From NCBI RefSeq assembly GCF_004210375.1, contig NC_134837.1, forward strand, positions 22,701,586-22,765,585: a stretch of DNA of 64,000 bases. The letters run 5' to 3'. Shown piece by piece: positions 24,310 through 36,368 of the stretch; positions within the stretch are counted from its first letter, which is position 1; each line of letters opens with the position of its first letter. The notes below the pieces were generated by a model, which was not told the DNA's origin, made no database searches, and worked only from the letters and a program-made list of their open reading frames with translations. Both the position numbers and the translations under genes were made by a program. Source of the DNA: Tachypleus tridentatus (taxonomy: Eukaryota; Arthropoda; Merostomata; Xiphosura; Limulidae).

Positions 24310-27300
24310 GGTGAAGCTTTTACTTTGGTAAGGGACACCTAGTAAAGTAAAATTAATCCACTTTCATTGTAAATTGAGTTCTTACTTTCTACAAAACTAT
24401 ACACTTAGTATTTTGACATCACAAACATCTAATTTTAAACAGTGCTACATTTAACATATCAGGTAACTCATTAAAATCCATATGTAGGTGTGTTCTTTTA
24501 ATATTTACTTTTTAAATTAAGAAATTAACTCATATGTAGAAAGGTTGAATTACAATCCACAACCTCTTGACATAAATTCATAAAATAGTAGTTCAATAAA
24601 CATGATGACATGGCCTTTGGCTTTCTGTTTCCAGGCTTTTATATTTAAAGTTATAACTAAACAAGGGTTATTCATATAAACACATTATCCTAATGCTTTT
24701 ATATTAAAATTCATATTAATCTACATATAGTAATTTTGAACAAAAGGTTAAATGTATCAGTTATTTGATAATTAACATTTTCTAGCAAATAATGAATAAT
24801 TAACATTAATTTTTTTACAAACATTAAGTAATACTCATTATGCTTGCAGCTTTGTAATAATTAAGCAATCAATTAAATTACAGCTACACTAACAGTTAAA
24901 CAAGAACAGATAAAGCTGCAGCTAGTTATGCAGTCTTTCAAGGATTATAAACCTCCAGACCAGATACTTCCTCAAAAATTTTAAATATTAAGGACTGGAT
25001 ATGTAAACAGGGTTAAATAATTTGCTATGGCTTTTTTTTTTTACAAGTCCTTAAACATTATATAGATTAAAAATGAGCTAATATTACTTATCTTTTGAAG
25101 GAAAATTATAAAACTTCTACAAGTGATCATAGGTCTAGTAATCTTACATTAGTGATGAAAAATGTTTTTGAAAGTCTTATATATATATATATATAAAAAA
25201 AAGGCTTCACAAAACCATTTAACTTAGTTTAAAATTTTGTGGGATGATCAACACAGTTTTACTATGGTTAAATCTTAACTTCCTAATCTTTCACCATTTG
25301 GCAAACAGGTCATGGTAAGTGTAAATAGAATTTCAAAACTTTTCACAGTGAGTTACTTAAAAACATGGAAGAAATCAGAAGATTGTTGTATATTCTTCAA
25401 TAAAAATAAGAACTCTAGGTCTGTGTTACTGTTAGGACTCTTGCTATTTTTATTTATATCAATAAGATGAAAAAATTGTAAACAAGTGTTTAACTCTGCT
25501 GATGACATTACCCACTGTGAGGATACTTAAAAAAAAAAAAGAGAAAAAAAATGTTATTTGATAAGTTTGTCAGATAAATGACAGATGGCTCTGAATAATA
25601 CATGAAGAGTAAAGTTTATATTTGTGTTAAGAATGTGTTTTATTGTATTTCTTAAAATATTAAAAGGAATTCTTTTTTACAATGGGGCCATCATTCTAAA
25701 CAGGACATTTGCCAATGGGATACAATGTCTTACCCAATTTTTTATGTATATTATTATTATTACTTTCTTGAAAACATCTTGAAAGTTTGTTTGCAGTTTT
25801 AGCTGGTTTTTTTGTTTCAATGTGAGAACATAAGTAGGTAATATGGTAATTATAGCTTGTATTTTTCAAGATTGGAAATTACACATTGTTGTAAAATAGA
25901 TGGCACTTCATAGCATAAAATTAGCATCTCATTAGAAAGAAATGGTTGTTTTAATGAAACAGTTGTCAAACACATCCTTCAGTCAAATACAAGAGATTAA
26001 GAATTTTCAAAATTATTAAAAAATACAGAAAAGAAAAATGTCTGAACACAAAAAATGCAACAATTTAATTCATTTATACAAGAACTTAGAGCAATTACCC
26101 ATAATTGAAACATTGTTTACAAAACTTGTTTTGAATATTTATAAAAATTAGAAAAAATTTGGTGGTAGACTTCATTTGATTACTGCATTCATCTTATAAT
26201 TTTCACAAAGAATTCATCTTATGCTTTATCAGAGTAATACCACATTTCCACAAAAATCTGTATCTATAAATAGGAATGCAAAATCCAAAGTTGGTTTTAA
26301 AGTGCAAATCAGTAATTATGAATGTAAAACATCATCCTGGATCTTGTGCCAATATAATTATCTGCCTTTCAATCAGAGCTTGCAAAAGCTGATCATAAAT
26401 TGATACAATGAACTGTAAAATAAAATATAAAGATATGAATCAAACATGAGAAAGACAAAGCCTTTACATTTACCTAATTCGTAATACACAGTCAACCAAG
26501 AAAAGAAATCAGTAACGCCAAGGTAACTTTTCCTGAAAACATTAAAGTAACAAACTGACTGAAGCTTTATAGAGAAGACAATGGCCAAATACAGGTAATA
26601 AATAAATCACAATTTGAAAAGTTATGTTTACAATATTTTGAGATCACAGAAGTTAAATTACTGCATTATTTCACTCATTCACGAGATGAATAACTCCATA
26701 AGCCTGAAAAAGAGCACTTAACTATGCATCATACACAAATACACTTGCCGAGCTAACAAACTGTGGAATACTGTTTGATCAACAATTGAAACTATGAATC
26801 TTAATGAAGAAATTCTTAGATTAACAAATCAGTAAATGTGTTAATAAATTTAATATATAATGTACCAAAAGGAAGAGGAGCTATCCAGTCTCATAATTTG
26901 GACTGATTTCACGTGAGGTTAAGCACCACATTCCTACGTCAGATATAAAGCCGTTTCTCAAGTAGTTATAAGACACGAGAGTAGCCTTGTTCAACATTTG
27001 CCTTTTTTTTCTAATATACAGCATGGCCCATAAGTCCCTACCCATCCATATATCTTATATATAAGGTGTATCTGTGTGCTGTCCCCCTCATTCTTGCTGC
27101 ATAATATTATGCAACACCACATTCTGAGAGACATTTTCCTTAACATAGCAGGGGTTATTGTTCCAAATGCTGCAATAACAGCTGCCTTCAACTCATTACA
27201 AGTATTATTGAATATAACATAATAACATATGGATGGGTAGGGACTTACGGGCCACCCTGTACATTTCCTCGTGCAACAGTTCTGCAAGTTGTGTTATTCA

Positions 27301-28052
27301 TGAATGTTGTATAATAATCATCATGCTATTAGTATTATTGCACTGTATACTATTTATGTATTAAAATACTTTTTCCTACACAAAATTGCGACTTTTTTCT
27401 TGTAACTAGATATGGCCACCAAATGGATAAAACGTCAGATCCATTAAAACCTAGGATTTAGTCCCATGCACTATCGGCACAGAAAACATTTTTTCAGGCC
27501 TTCCCTGCACACAGTTATCAGCCAAAATGTAAAATAAAACTAAATGGTATGGTATGAAAGTGATCACGTTTATGAACCATGGTAACGTTACATGTAATCC
27601 AAGCTTTCCCCCTTCAAATATTTAGATATTCACATATTTGAAATATACATGGTACATGCCAGGCCATGGCGAAAGATATTACGTATTTACCCCGTAAAAC
27701 ACTTTTAGCACTAGAAATTTAAACGGATAGTAAATAGTACTTGGTCTCCGAACAATACATTCAAAATGCCAAGCTTCAAACGTAATTAATATGTATAATA
27801 ACAAACAAAACTACGTTATTTTACAAGTTTTTCCAAAAGTTAGATATGATGTTTTAAACCACTTTATGATAATGATACAATACGATTGAAGTACATTTAC
27901 AACTTTTAATTTTTAAGACTATTACTAGTAATATTTATTTAAATAAATTTTGGAAACAGTAATATATCTTAAACACGACTCAGTAAAATAAGTAATTCTT
28001 ACAGATCGCAAATGTAAATATCGGATTTAAATTCGATTTTACACACTTTACC
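24143..28052 (-). other. Probable 5'-UTR intron of RpL26
   Basis: A 3' splice site (CTTTACTAG|GTGTCC, first exon base 24338) lies 29 bases upstream of the ATG, so the first coding exon probably begins at 24338 and an intron extends upstream to the TOP-like exon at 28053-28089. The stretch above 24338 holds a (TA)n run near 25183, the MITE at 27019 and otherwise AT-rich sequence without genes. The start coordinate here includes the coding exon for continuity. Confidence 0.4.
27019..27259 (-). mobile_element. Mariner-like MITE (internally deleted element)
   Basis: Terminal inverted repeats of about 35 bp (left CAGCATGGCCCATAAGTCCC, right end reversed CAGGGTGGCCCGTAAGTCCC, both continuing TACCCATCCATAT) are flanked by TA on both sides (27017-27018 and 27260-27261), as expected for a TA target duplication. 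The minus strand keeps a coding relic, LKAAVIAAFGTITPAMLRKM, that resembles the C-terminal end of mariner transposases, so this is a deletion derivative of a full element and not a de novo foldback. Confidence 0.88.
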
Positions 28053-28089
28053 TACCTCCAAAGCCTAACGTCGATGGTTCCAAAGAAAG
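28053..28089 (-). promoter_or_regulatory. Candidate RpL26 non-coding first exon with 5'-TOP start
   Basis: On the minus strand, CTTTCTTTGG at 28089 is a C followed by a pyrimidine tract, the terminal oligopyrimidine signature of translation-machinery mRNAs. About 35 bases later come two overlapping donors (GGAG|GTAGGT and GTAG|GTAAAG). It lies 3.7 kb upstream of the coding acceptor on the right strand, with no other gene between. It fits a TOP exon but is unproven. Confidence 0.45.
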
Positions 28090-28672
28090 AATATAATTTT
28101 TTTATTCACCGTCTAACTGTGACCCCTGGTGGTAATTTGAAGATACATATTTAACCAGCAAGGCAGTACTTTCTTTTATTTATCAAAAACAACTACCTCC
28201 AAATACATTTATAGGTATTTAAATCTGTTATATTTTTGGTTTGTAACTATAATAAGCCTTTAATTTTCATTTTGCTGCGGTATACTTTGTAAACAGTATA
28301 ACAGCAGATTTTCTTCTAACGTTTATATTAATAAACATCACAGGTGATTATAAAGTTGATTTGAAACATCTTTACCTCGCCGAAAACACACTCAACTAGA
28401 TATTTACATTTAGTGGCGCAGAAAATTGAGAAAACGATTTCATATACCATTCTAATTCAAAACTGACTGATAAGCTCTATAAAAAATCTTTTATTTGAAA
28501 CTGTATATTATGTTACGTAAAATTTATAAATATATATTAGCCCTCCACTCCCAATGGCTCGGGAGAAAGTCCAGGAGCAGATTAAGGAGACGACTATAGA
28601 GGTTGTAGCCCAAGGTAAAAAAAGAAAAGAAAAAAGGACAGATATAAAGAAAAATAACTGTCTCCATGATCT
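28090..28672. other. Upstream flank of the candidate RpL26 start
   Basis: AT-rich DNA with no recognised gene or repeat; presumably holds the RpL26 promoter if the TOP exon is right. Confidence 0.3.
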
Positions 28673-28773
28673 CATTGGCACAGCGGAATGTCTTTAGACT
28701 TACAATGTTAGAAATCGAGGTTTGATATCTATGGTAGGTAGAATTGTGGAGCTGTGTGCTCAATTTAAAAAAA
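28673..28773 (+). repeat. tRNA-Val-type SINE copy
   Basis: 'ttggcacagcggaatgtctt' (box A-like), 'agacttacaatgttagaaat' (anticodon position TAC) and 'cgaggtttgatatc' (box B-like) are followed by 'gagctgtgtgctcaattt', matching in order the minus-strand copies at 42129 and 59575. Confidence 0.75.
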
Positions 28774-28792
28774 AAAGGATTTGTTTTAAAAT

Positions 28793-28905
28793 CCCCTGGT
28801 GTGTCAGCGGTTAGTCTTCAGATTTATAATGCTAAGATTAGAGGTTCAGTTACCTCGGTAGACATAGCTGATGATCCGATGTGGCTTTGTGATGTAGCAG
28901 AGATT
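28793..28905 (+). repeat. Second tRNA-Val-type SINE copy, diverged
   Basis: 'cccctggtgtgtcagcggtt', 'agatttataatgctaagat', 'agaggttcagttacctcggt' and 'gtggctttgtg' repeat the order of the preceding copy, about 20 bp downstream in the same orientation. Confidence 0.65.
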
Positions 28906-28959
28906 ATCTCTTATCTGTATATGAATGAGGATTTCAGTATGTCGACAAAATTGATTCCA

Positions 28960-29565
28960 ATTAACAAGAATAAATGCGAATACTCAAAAATTGTCTTTTA
29001 TCGCGAGCAAATGAACGGAGAAAAGTTTTAAAGAGACTGGTTTTGCTCCAATCATTGAAGGAGAACATTTTTTGTGTTATATGCAAATTGTTCTCAAGAG
29101 CAATGGAAACGTTTTTGTTAGCAATAACTGGTTATTTTGACTGGAAGCATGTTACAAGAGAGTTTAGTCGGCATAAAAAGAAGTTCGTTGCATAAAAGTT
29201 GCGTCATCAAATTTGTTATTCATAAAAAAGAAATGAAGACGAATTGGCAAGACTTTATCAGAGCAGATGGATTCAATTACAAAGTTTCTTCACAAGGCTA
29301 ACATTTAGAAAAAATAATGAAATTGTTGGTTCAGTATACAATGTCAATTATTTAGAAATACTGGAGATTTTAGGTAAGCATGACATATTTCTTGCTGCAC
29401 ACATTCAGAAATGCGTATATAAGGGGAAGGCCATGTTCCATACTTATTTACCAATTGTTTGTGACGAATACATAGAAATACTATACAAAGAAGTTTTCAA
29501 TACCATTATTCAGTCAATCAAAACATCTAAGTATTACATGAGTTGCACATGTGCCGCATGAATGC
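28960..29565 (+). pseudogene. hAT-type (ZMYM1-like) transposase fragment
   Basis: Three overlapping frames carry pieces of the TTF-type zinc-finger and DUF4371-like region of ZMYM1-type hAT proteins: ENIFCVICKLFS with FDWKHVTREFSRHKKKF (28974-29195), then YLEILEILGKHDIFLAAHIQ and CDEYIEILYKEVFNTIIQSI followed by KTSKYY (29244-29561). The usual order (zinc finger, then this helical block just before the first catalytic Asp) is kept, but the catalytic part is missing. No terminal repeats were found for it. It is distinct from the larger hAT 0.7 kb downstream, with lower similarity than a duplicate would show. Confidence 0.7.
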
Positions 29566-30534
29566 AACTACCACAGTACTAATCAAACATGGCTGAAAGC
29601 GCGATGAAAAATATAAATAGATGTAAAATTTTAGGATATTTAAGCTATTTAGAATAAACATTTGTTTGTTTGTTTTTCTGTTACAATTTGTAGTTATTCT
29701 AGAATAAAAGAAAGCATAAGTTAGGATTCTTCCTAATTTTTATGGTGGCCACAAAGTCAGTCAAACGGACCAAAGCCTAAGAGAGATAAGATAGATACAG
29801 TGACGGATAAGCTATAAAGTTTTGTTTAAAATATTATTGAATAGAATTCTTGTAGTATATTGATTGATACTACTTGTACAGCTACAATAATGTGACTGTA
29901 TTTGGTAACAGAAGTTGGGAAATTGTCTTCACTTGTAAAGATATACTGGATAGTGATGCTAATAGCCATAAATTCAGCAAGTAGATGGTTGAAAATTACC
30001 TTTATTGTAGGCAACTTCTCTATGCGTCATAAGGTGTAAGGTAATTTACTTCAGGAAGGAGTGAATATAAGGAAATCACTTCATGCAGAGACATGTCTGT
30101 AAGGTTAGACTAACTTTAAAATTTTTTCACAGTCGATGACGCATATTATTATATATTACATTAAAATTACTACAGCAAAGCTTGAACTTCTGCCAAAAAT
30201 AAGTAGAGTATTCATAGTATGTGAATTACTCGTACAAGGTTTTGGTAAAAGTAAATTTACATGTAGTGACTGAACCACAATCAGGGGTATAGCCAGAAAT
30301 GGCCATTGGAGGGGGGTTAGTTTGAGTGCTTGATGCAAGCGCCGCAGGTGCAAAGCCATGCTAGGGGGGTCCGGAGCCTGCTCCCCCCCCGGGAATTTTT
30401 TAAATAAAAACATAAAAGAAAAGCCTGAATTATGCATTCTGAGACCACCTTTTTGGGCAAATTTCAGAATGGCATATTGAGGTGTTTGTCTTATTTTTTA
30501 ATCATAAATAAATATATTGGCCTATATAAATATA

Positions 30535-30767
30535 CAGGGTGTTCGGAAAGTCAATGTATAGTTTTGAAACCAGCGATAACAGCATTCATTCAGTCTATTT
30601 CAAGCCAGCAACTGATAGCGGTGTTTAGAATCAAAATAAGAAGGATCCAAGCCTGTATTGATGCCAACGTTGTTTATAATTGCCATTCATATTTACCTCC
30701 TGTATTCTATAGTGAAACATGTCTGTTAATAAATATATAAGTGCACAGTGACTTTCCGAACACCCTG
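30535..30767. mobile_element. MITE nested in the hAT element
   Basis: Perfect 19-bp inverted termini CAGGGTGTTCGGAAAGTCA are flanked by TA on each side (30533-30534, 30768-30769). The 233-bp length, TA duplication and lack of coding capacity mark a Tc1/mariner-superfamily MITE. Confidence 0.92.
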
Positions 30768-31055
30768 TATAACTTAAAGTTATCAGGCCCAGCAAAGTAG
30801 GCCTACAGTCCTGTCATCAACATATAAAATATAGAGTTACTCAGGAGAGTGCAAATTATATGTATAGTTTCTATAATCTGTATTCAACTATCATGGACAG
30901 TGTGTGTTCAGATTCCATGGATTTCAAGAATTAAGTTCACAAATAAACAGTGGGTGGCACCGTGGCAGGCTGGCAGCACCATGCTCTAACCTAGTACCAT
31001 TCACGCCATCTATAGTGAATGATTGTTTATCAATCAATGATTACAATCATTCACT

Positions 31056-33398
31056 ATGTCGAGCCTGAAAAAGCAAAAGACAGTGCATGGATTCTTTAAA
31101 TCCATTCATGAGGCTGAACCTGATCATTCTGCTGCAGCCAATCAGGTTGAATCAGAATTGTCAACTGAATTGCCAGAGTCATCACCGTGGCCTTCTCCTA
31201 GTGCTGCCACTACCACCTCAGATTCAATCTGGGACATTGGAAATTATATTTCTGATGATGTAAGCATTGGTAAACATGTAAGTCGACTCCTCAGTTTATT
31301 AATTTTGTATTAAAAATCATGCAAACACTCTGTATCGTTGGTTTTCACAGTGGAGATAGCTACTCTACAGTCAGCATGCAAAGGGTTCTTTTTGCAAGTA
31401 CTGATGTCTTTTTGCTCCTGATGGTGCTGGTGTTGAAAGCCAGAAATTGGGACAATTAGTGAAATTTCCATACACAAACTGGAAGAAGGCTGTTGAAGAC
31501 TTCAAGGCACATGAATTGAAACAGTACCACCAAGACAGCAAAGAAAAAGCTAACATTTTTCTACAGGTCGTAAACACAAGTTCATCTGTGCACCTGCAGC
31601 TTGATGCAACTTACAAGCAAGAAATTGAACAGAACCGGTAATATTTAATGCCTATTTTTGATACTGTATTGCTGTGTGGAAGACAGGGTTTAGCTTTGAG
31701 GGGAAAATACGATTCTGGTCCAATGTTTGTTGGAGAAACTGATGAGGAGCCCATCAATAATGATGGAAATTTTCGGGTAATTTTGCGCTACAGGGCAAAG
31801 GGTGATGTCAATCTTTCAGCAAGCCTAAAGAGTACAAAGAAGAATGCTACGTATCTGAGTCCTCAAATTCAAAATGAAATCATCAATGCCTGTAATACTC
31901 ATGTTCTTGATGCTTTGGTCAACAGGGTTAATGCTGCAAAGTGTTTCTCAAAGTTAGCTGATGAAACAACAGTTATTTCAGACATTGAACATTTTTCGCT
32001 GTGTATTAGATATTTGCATGCCAATGACAACTCTGTTGCAATGAGAGAAGATTTTTTGCAATCTATACTTGTTTATGATGTGACAGGCAGAAACTTGGCT
32101 GATGTTATCATAACCTATCTGATAAAATATGGTATTGACATGGCTTACCTGCAAGGACAAGGGTACGACGGTGCTGCCTTTATGAGTGGGAAATTCAATG
32201 GTGTCCAGAGACACATAACTGATAAATTCCCACTTGCATCCTATGTACACTGCAGTGCCTATTCCCTGAACTTGGCAATTTCTTATGCTTGTAAAGAAGT
32301 TCCTGTGCGAAAATGCATGGGAGTAATTTCTAGCATTGAAAACTTTCTCAATACACCCAAACGACAGCACGTTTTGGCTCTTTCGGTGGAGAATAAAGCA
32401 CCTGAATTGAAAAAAAAGTTTGAAAGGTCTCTGCCCCACATGGTGCATTGAGAGGCATGACTCAGTCATTGTCTTTCTAGGATTAATCCATGCAGTTGCA
32501 GATGCCCTTGAGACCATATCAGGTTGGCAACACAGAGATTCTGCCACGCAAGCCAATCAATTGTTGTGTTCTATAACAGCCAAAATTCATCATCACTCTA
32601 TCTACCATTGCTAAATTGTTTTCCTTTAGTTTACCTCTGTGCAACTTACTGCAGCAACAGAACATTGACTTAGGTACTGCGATGCATCACACAGAAATAG
32701 TGGAAGATTTAATCCGTTCACTCAGAAATAATACTGTGAATGAATTTAACATTTTCTTGAGGCTCAGACTCTGCATAGTGAGCTTCAAATTGACATCATA
32801 ATGCCAAGGCAGGCTAAAAGACATTTGTACTGTGCTAACCCACAAACCACTAGCCCTGAGGAGTACTTTCGTATTGTTGTATTTGTACCATTTGTTGACC
32901 ACTTTCTTTCACAAATATGTGATCGTCTGTCCAGTCACAAAACTCTCCTTACAAACTTCATGTGTCTACTACCATCAGGATCTACCACAGAACGGTCAGA
33001 ACCTACAGCACAATAATATGACCAAATTAAAGAGTTGGTCAATATATACAAGGCTGACATTGACAGCACTTCACTAGCTACAGTAGGTGAACTTAAGATT
33101 GGTACAAATCACTTGCAAACAACAGACCAAAAAATGTCATAGATGCATATGCAATGCAGAAATGTCCCCAGTCATTTCTAGGCTGTTGAAAGTATCTGCC
33201 ATGCTGCCCGTGTCAACGAGCTCAGTGGAGCGTTCATTTTCAACTCTCAGAAGACTCAAAACGTATTTGAGAAATATCACCACTGAAGATCGATTGAATG
33301 GCCTGGCCTCATTATACATTCACCGTTATATTAAAGTTGAACTAAAGTGTGTTGTAGATGTTCTGGCAAGAACGAACAGACGTTTGAGTCTTTCATAG
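31056..33398 (+). pseudogene. hAT transposase pseudogene, ZMYM1-like
   Basis: Starts MSSLKKQKTVHGFFKSIHEA, the K-rich, FF-containing N-terminus of this family. 31447-31641 and 31648-32451 are one frame split by a single TAA (31639-31641). They encode the zinc-finger-adjacent block (GQLVKFPYTNWKKAVEDFKA), then the first catalytic region CFSKLADETTVISDIEHFSL and a second acidic block LQGQGYDGAAFMSGKFNGVQ. A frameshift near 32440 moves to RHDSVIVFLGLIHAVADALE. After more breaks the C-terminal hAT dimerisation domain is clear at 33087-33398 (MLPVSTSSVERSFSTLRRLK). At least one stop and several frameshifts make it inactive. It is the gene of the surrounding hAT element. Confidence 0.9.
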
Positions 33399-33954
33399 AT
33401 ATTTGATTGTATTTCTCTAGTTCTGACAAAACTTGCTGCATTAAAAGTGTTCAATCAGACATTTGCATTTGACCATTTGTTGTGTGTGAAATTATCTGCC
33501 ATGCAATCACGGATATTTATGAAACTTCACAGGTGGCAACTGAACTTGTCTAAAAAAGTTTGGGTCCATGGGGGTGTTTTACCCCCCCCCCCCGGCTACG
33601 CCCCAGATCACAATAGAACTAAACACTCTAGCATGTTCTGATGGATTAATATTTGGTAGAACTCTCGTGCTTCTGAAAAAATAACATTATCATCATGAGG
33701 GTTATGAACACGACAAACCATGAAATTCAAGTCACATGTGGTATTTATTTGTATTAGTTTACATTATTATTATATTTAATACAACATTAGTTATTAAGTC
33801 ACACTGTTATGAATTATCTAAATGAATGTCAAGAGTAATGCTAGCGATAGAGGCCCAAACTTGAGTTTGTGCTCAGGGACCCAGAATAGCTTAATCTGTC
33901 ATTATATCTTTTCTATCGAATACTATTATTCTACAAAACTTACACGATTACAGT

Positions 33955-34112
33955 TAGGTAAGATATGGCGAGATGCTTGACCCATCATTTGAGGATCGCT
34001 GGTTCGAATCTTTGTCACATCAAACATGCTCACCCTTTTAGCCATGGGGGCGTTATAAGTTACGGTCAATCCAACTTATTCATTGGTAACAATAGTAGTC
34101 TAAGAGATGCAT
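33955..34112 (+). repeat. SINE, 3'-truncated
   Basis: A tRNA-like head with box B-like 'tggttcgaatctttg' is followed by the body 'aacatgctcacccttttagc', 'gggggcgttataa' and 'cggtcaatccaa', breaking off after 'tagtctaagaga'. Confidence 0.8.
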
Positions 34113-34412
34113 TATCTTTATATTTTGGCTACTGGTGTTGTTAGCTTATTCAACATCATATGTATTTTACTGAAAAATGTTGTATTAAGCACAGATTAGC
34201 ATGAGTGTGTAATAATACATACTATAGTGACAAGAATATTAACCCTGGCTGAAAGAGTTTTAGCTTAGCTTAATTCGTTTTTTTTTTGTGATGCCTAGAA
34301 AAAGAGTCAAGTTTAAGGGCTCTGAGATGGCAGTATATTATGATACCATGGTTACTGACACATAGCTAGTGGATGTAGCCAATGTAGGTTACCATGATTT
34401 AGTTGCAGCCTA

Positions 34413-34542
34413 TTTGTTTGCTCGTTGTCAAGCGCGAAGCCACACAATGAGCTCCCTATGCTTTGCCCATCACAAATATCAAAATCCAGTTTTTTAGTAT
34501 TATATTCCTTTAGACTTACTGTTAAGCCACTGACAGGTGAGG
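34413..34542 (-). repeat. tRNA-Val-type SINE, diverged
   Basis: Minus strand: 'cagtggcttaacagtaagtc' head, then a weak box B area and the 'gagctcattgtgtggcttcg' tail, in the same order as at 42129 and 59575. Confidence 0.6.
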
Positions 34543-35067
34543 CAGTTTGCTTAAAGTTATTAGTACAGGTGACAACGTGTAATATTGAAATACATGTATA
34601 TAACAATGTAGGTGTATGAATAAATACATGATGTTTACGGGAAATTTGAGAATACACAAAACTTGAGATACTAATTCTGTTGTATGATAATTGTTGACAG
34701 ATTACACCTACAAAATGGTAAAAGTGGTGGATATTTTGAGCATTTGTATTATCAGACTTATTCAGTGATTAACCACAGAGATTTGTCTTAGAAGATATTT
34801 ATTAACGAAAAAAAAATCTGAATAATAATTCCATCAGGAACCAACTTATTTTTCTAATTCAAAGCCTTAAAGTGTATTATTTCAATGGATGAGAAAGAAC
34901 AAGTGTAAATTATTATATTAGGGAAGCATTTCATTTGGCAAGTTATTTCACTGTTTGTTTTCTGGTTGATAAAAAATGTAAATAATACAGTATTTTTATT
35001 TTACATACAAGACATAGCAGGTTAGTAATATTGTCAATAACAATAAGAATTAGGAATGTTATGATGT

Positions 35068-35440
35068 GCCCGGCATGGCCGAGCGTGTTAGGCGTGCAAC
35101 TCGTAACCCGAGGGTCATGGGTTCGCATCACAGTCGCGCCAAAAATTCTCGCCCTTTCAGCCGTGGGGGGCGTTATAATGTGACGGTCAATGCCATTATT
35201 CGTTGGTAAAAGAGTAGACCAAGAGTTGGCGGTGGGTAGTGATGACTAGCTGCCTTCCCTCTAGTCTTACACTGCAAAAGTAGGGGCGGCTACGGTTTCT
35301 CCTCCTGGTTGGGGGTTGTGCGGTGGACTAACAATCTACTCACTTAAAAAACCAGCCTGTTAATGAATCCGCAAGAGATTGCGGCTCTATGTCCCTTCAT
35401 GGAATCAAGCGGCATCAATAATAATATAATAATATTATGA
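35068..35440 (+). repeat. SINE joined to an unrelated repeat segment
   Basis: 35068-35293 is the tRNA-Thr-type SINE up to 'aagtaggggcggcta'. Instead of its normal 3' end it then continues with 'cggtttctcctcctggttgg', 'cggtggactaacaatctact' and 'ccgcaagagattgcggctct', ending in an (AAT)n-like tail (35407-35440). The second part has a self-complementary stem (CCGCAAGAGATTGCGG). It is either a composite SINE with a LINE-type 3' end or an insertion border. Confidence 0.65.
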
Positions 35441-36230
35441 TAATGTTTGTTGGTAAGCAGCACAAAAACCTCCAGAAAAACACAGATTTCAATGTTGAAT
35501 GTTCTTCATAGAATTCATCCTTGTAATCCACAAGTTGTTTTAGATGCTGATCTTCCACAGAGACTTTTGTATTTGATGAAATCACTTTGTTGGAAGCCTA
35601 TCTTGTTTAGAGTACTGTCTTCCTTAAGATGTGTTCAAAATAAATATTCATTGTCCTTACTTTTCAAGCATGTCTCTTTTATTACTCATTTCACACCAAA
35701 TTCTTCAAATACTTTACTCAGTTTTATTATTAATGCCAAGTCAAATTTCTTTTATCAGTTATATAAAATGTATAAATTTTGATTGCATAGTTTACATCTG
35801 ATAATCATATATTGTAGTGTTTAAATATTCAAATTATAATCCTAGATATGCAACATTAGTATCTTGCATTAGCATGTACTACTGAAGAAGGCTGTAGTTC
35901 TGCATATTTTCTTCTTCATTATCTAATAATGTCTATTAGCTGTATAAATTACATATAATGTTTTGTTTTCCTTTTTAATTAAGATACAAAAGAAAAGTTT
36001 GCACATCATAGTTTTTGGTTAAACAGACAATAATCAGTATAGCCTTCCACGAAACCTGAGATTATAGTTTAATTTAATGTTATACCAGTAACATGGAAGG
36101 TGCTTGTTGTAGTGGAATTTGTTGAAAAATCTACTGACATGGACAGTTATTTCTATTAATATCAACCAGTATTAGTGAAGTTTTAGGACTTCTAGAATCT
36201 GTTTTGATGTTGTCTTTTTAAACAGGACAT
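35441..36230. other. Non-coding stretch left of the LINE
   Basis: Open frame 35447-35782 (plus) has no family resemblance I can name and its codon content looks AT-driven. No other feature is seen. Confidence 0.35.
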
Positions 36231-36368
36231 ATAATAATAATAATAATAAATTTATTAAGCAATAAATTAGACACAAAAAATCAAATATCAATATAAAACC
36301 ATCAACAAAGAGTTAACTCGTCCTGTGATGGTTAAACACATAATAATGTAAAATCAAAACTTACAAAA

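Larger units (their letters stand above)
30282..33606 (+). mobile_element. hAT element with terminal repeats and 8-bp target duplication
   Basis: The left end CAGGGGTATAGCCAG and right end GGCTACGCCCCAG are imperfect inverted repeats of the CAGGGGCGTAGCC type. The flanks ACCACAAT (30274-30281) and ATCACAAT (33607-33614) match 7 of 8, as expected for a hAT 8-bp duplication with one later mutation. Both ends carry G/C homopolymer runs. Inside are a broken transposase gene (31056-33398) and a nested MITE (30535-30767). Confidence 0.88.

Noticed and set aside
30156-30437. Open frame rich in Pro and Leu across the left end of the hAT element
   Set aside because: It runs through the hAT terminal region and its poly-C run; no family resemblance.
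31371-32902. Minus-strand open frames, including a 192-codon one at 31978-32556
   Set aside because: Antisense shadows of the hAT transposase.
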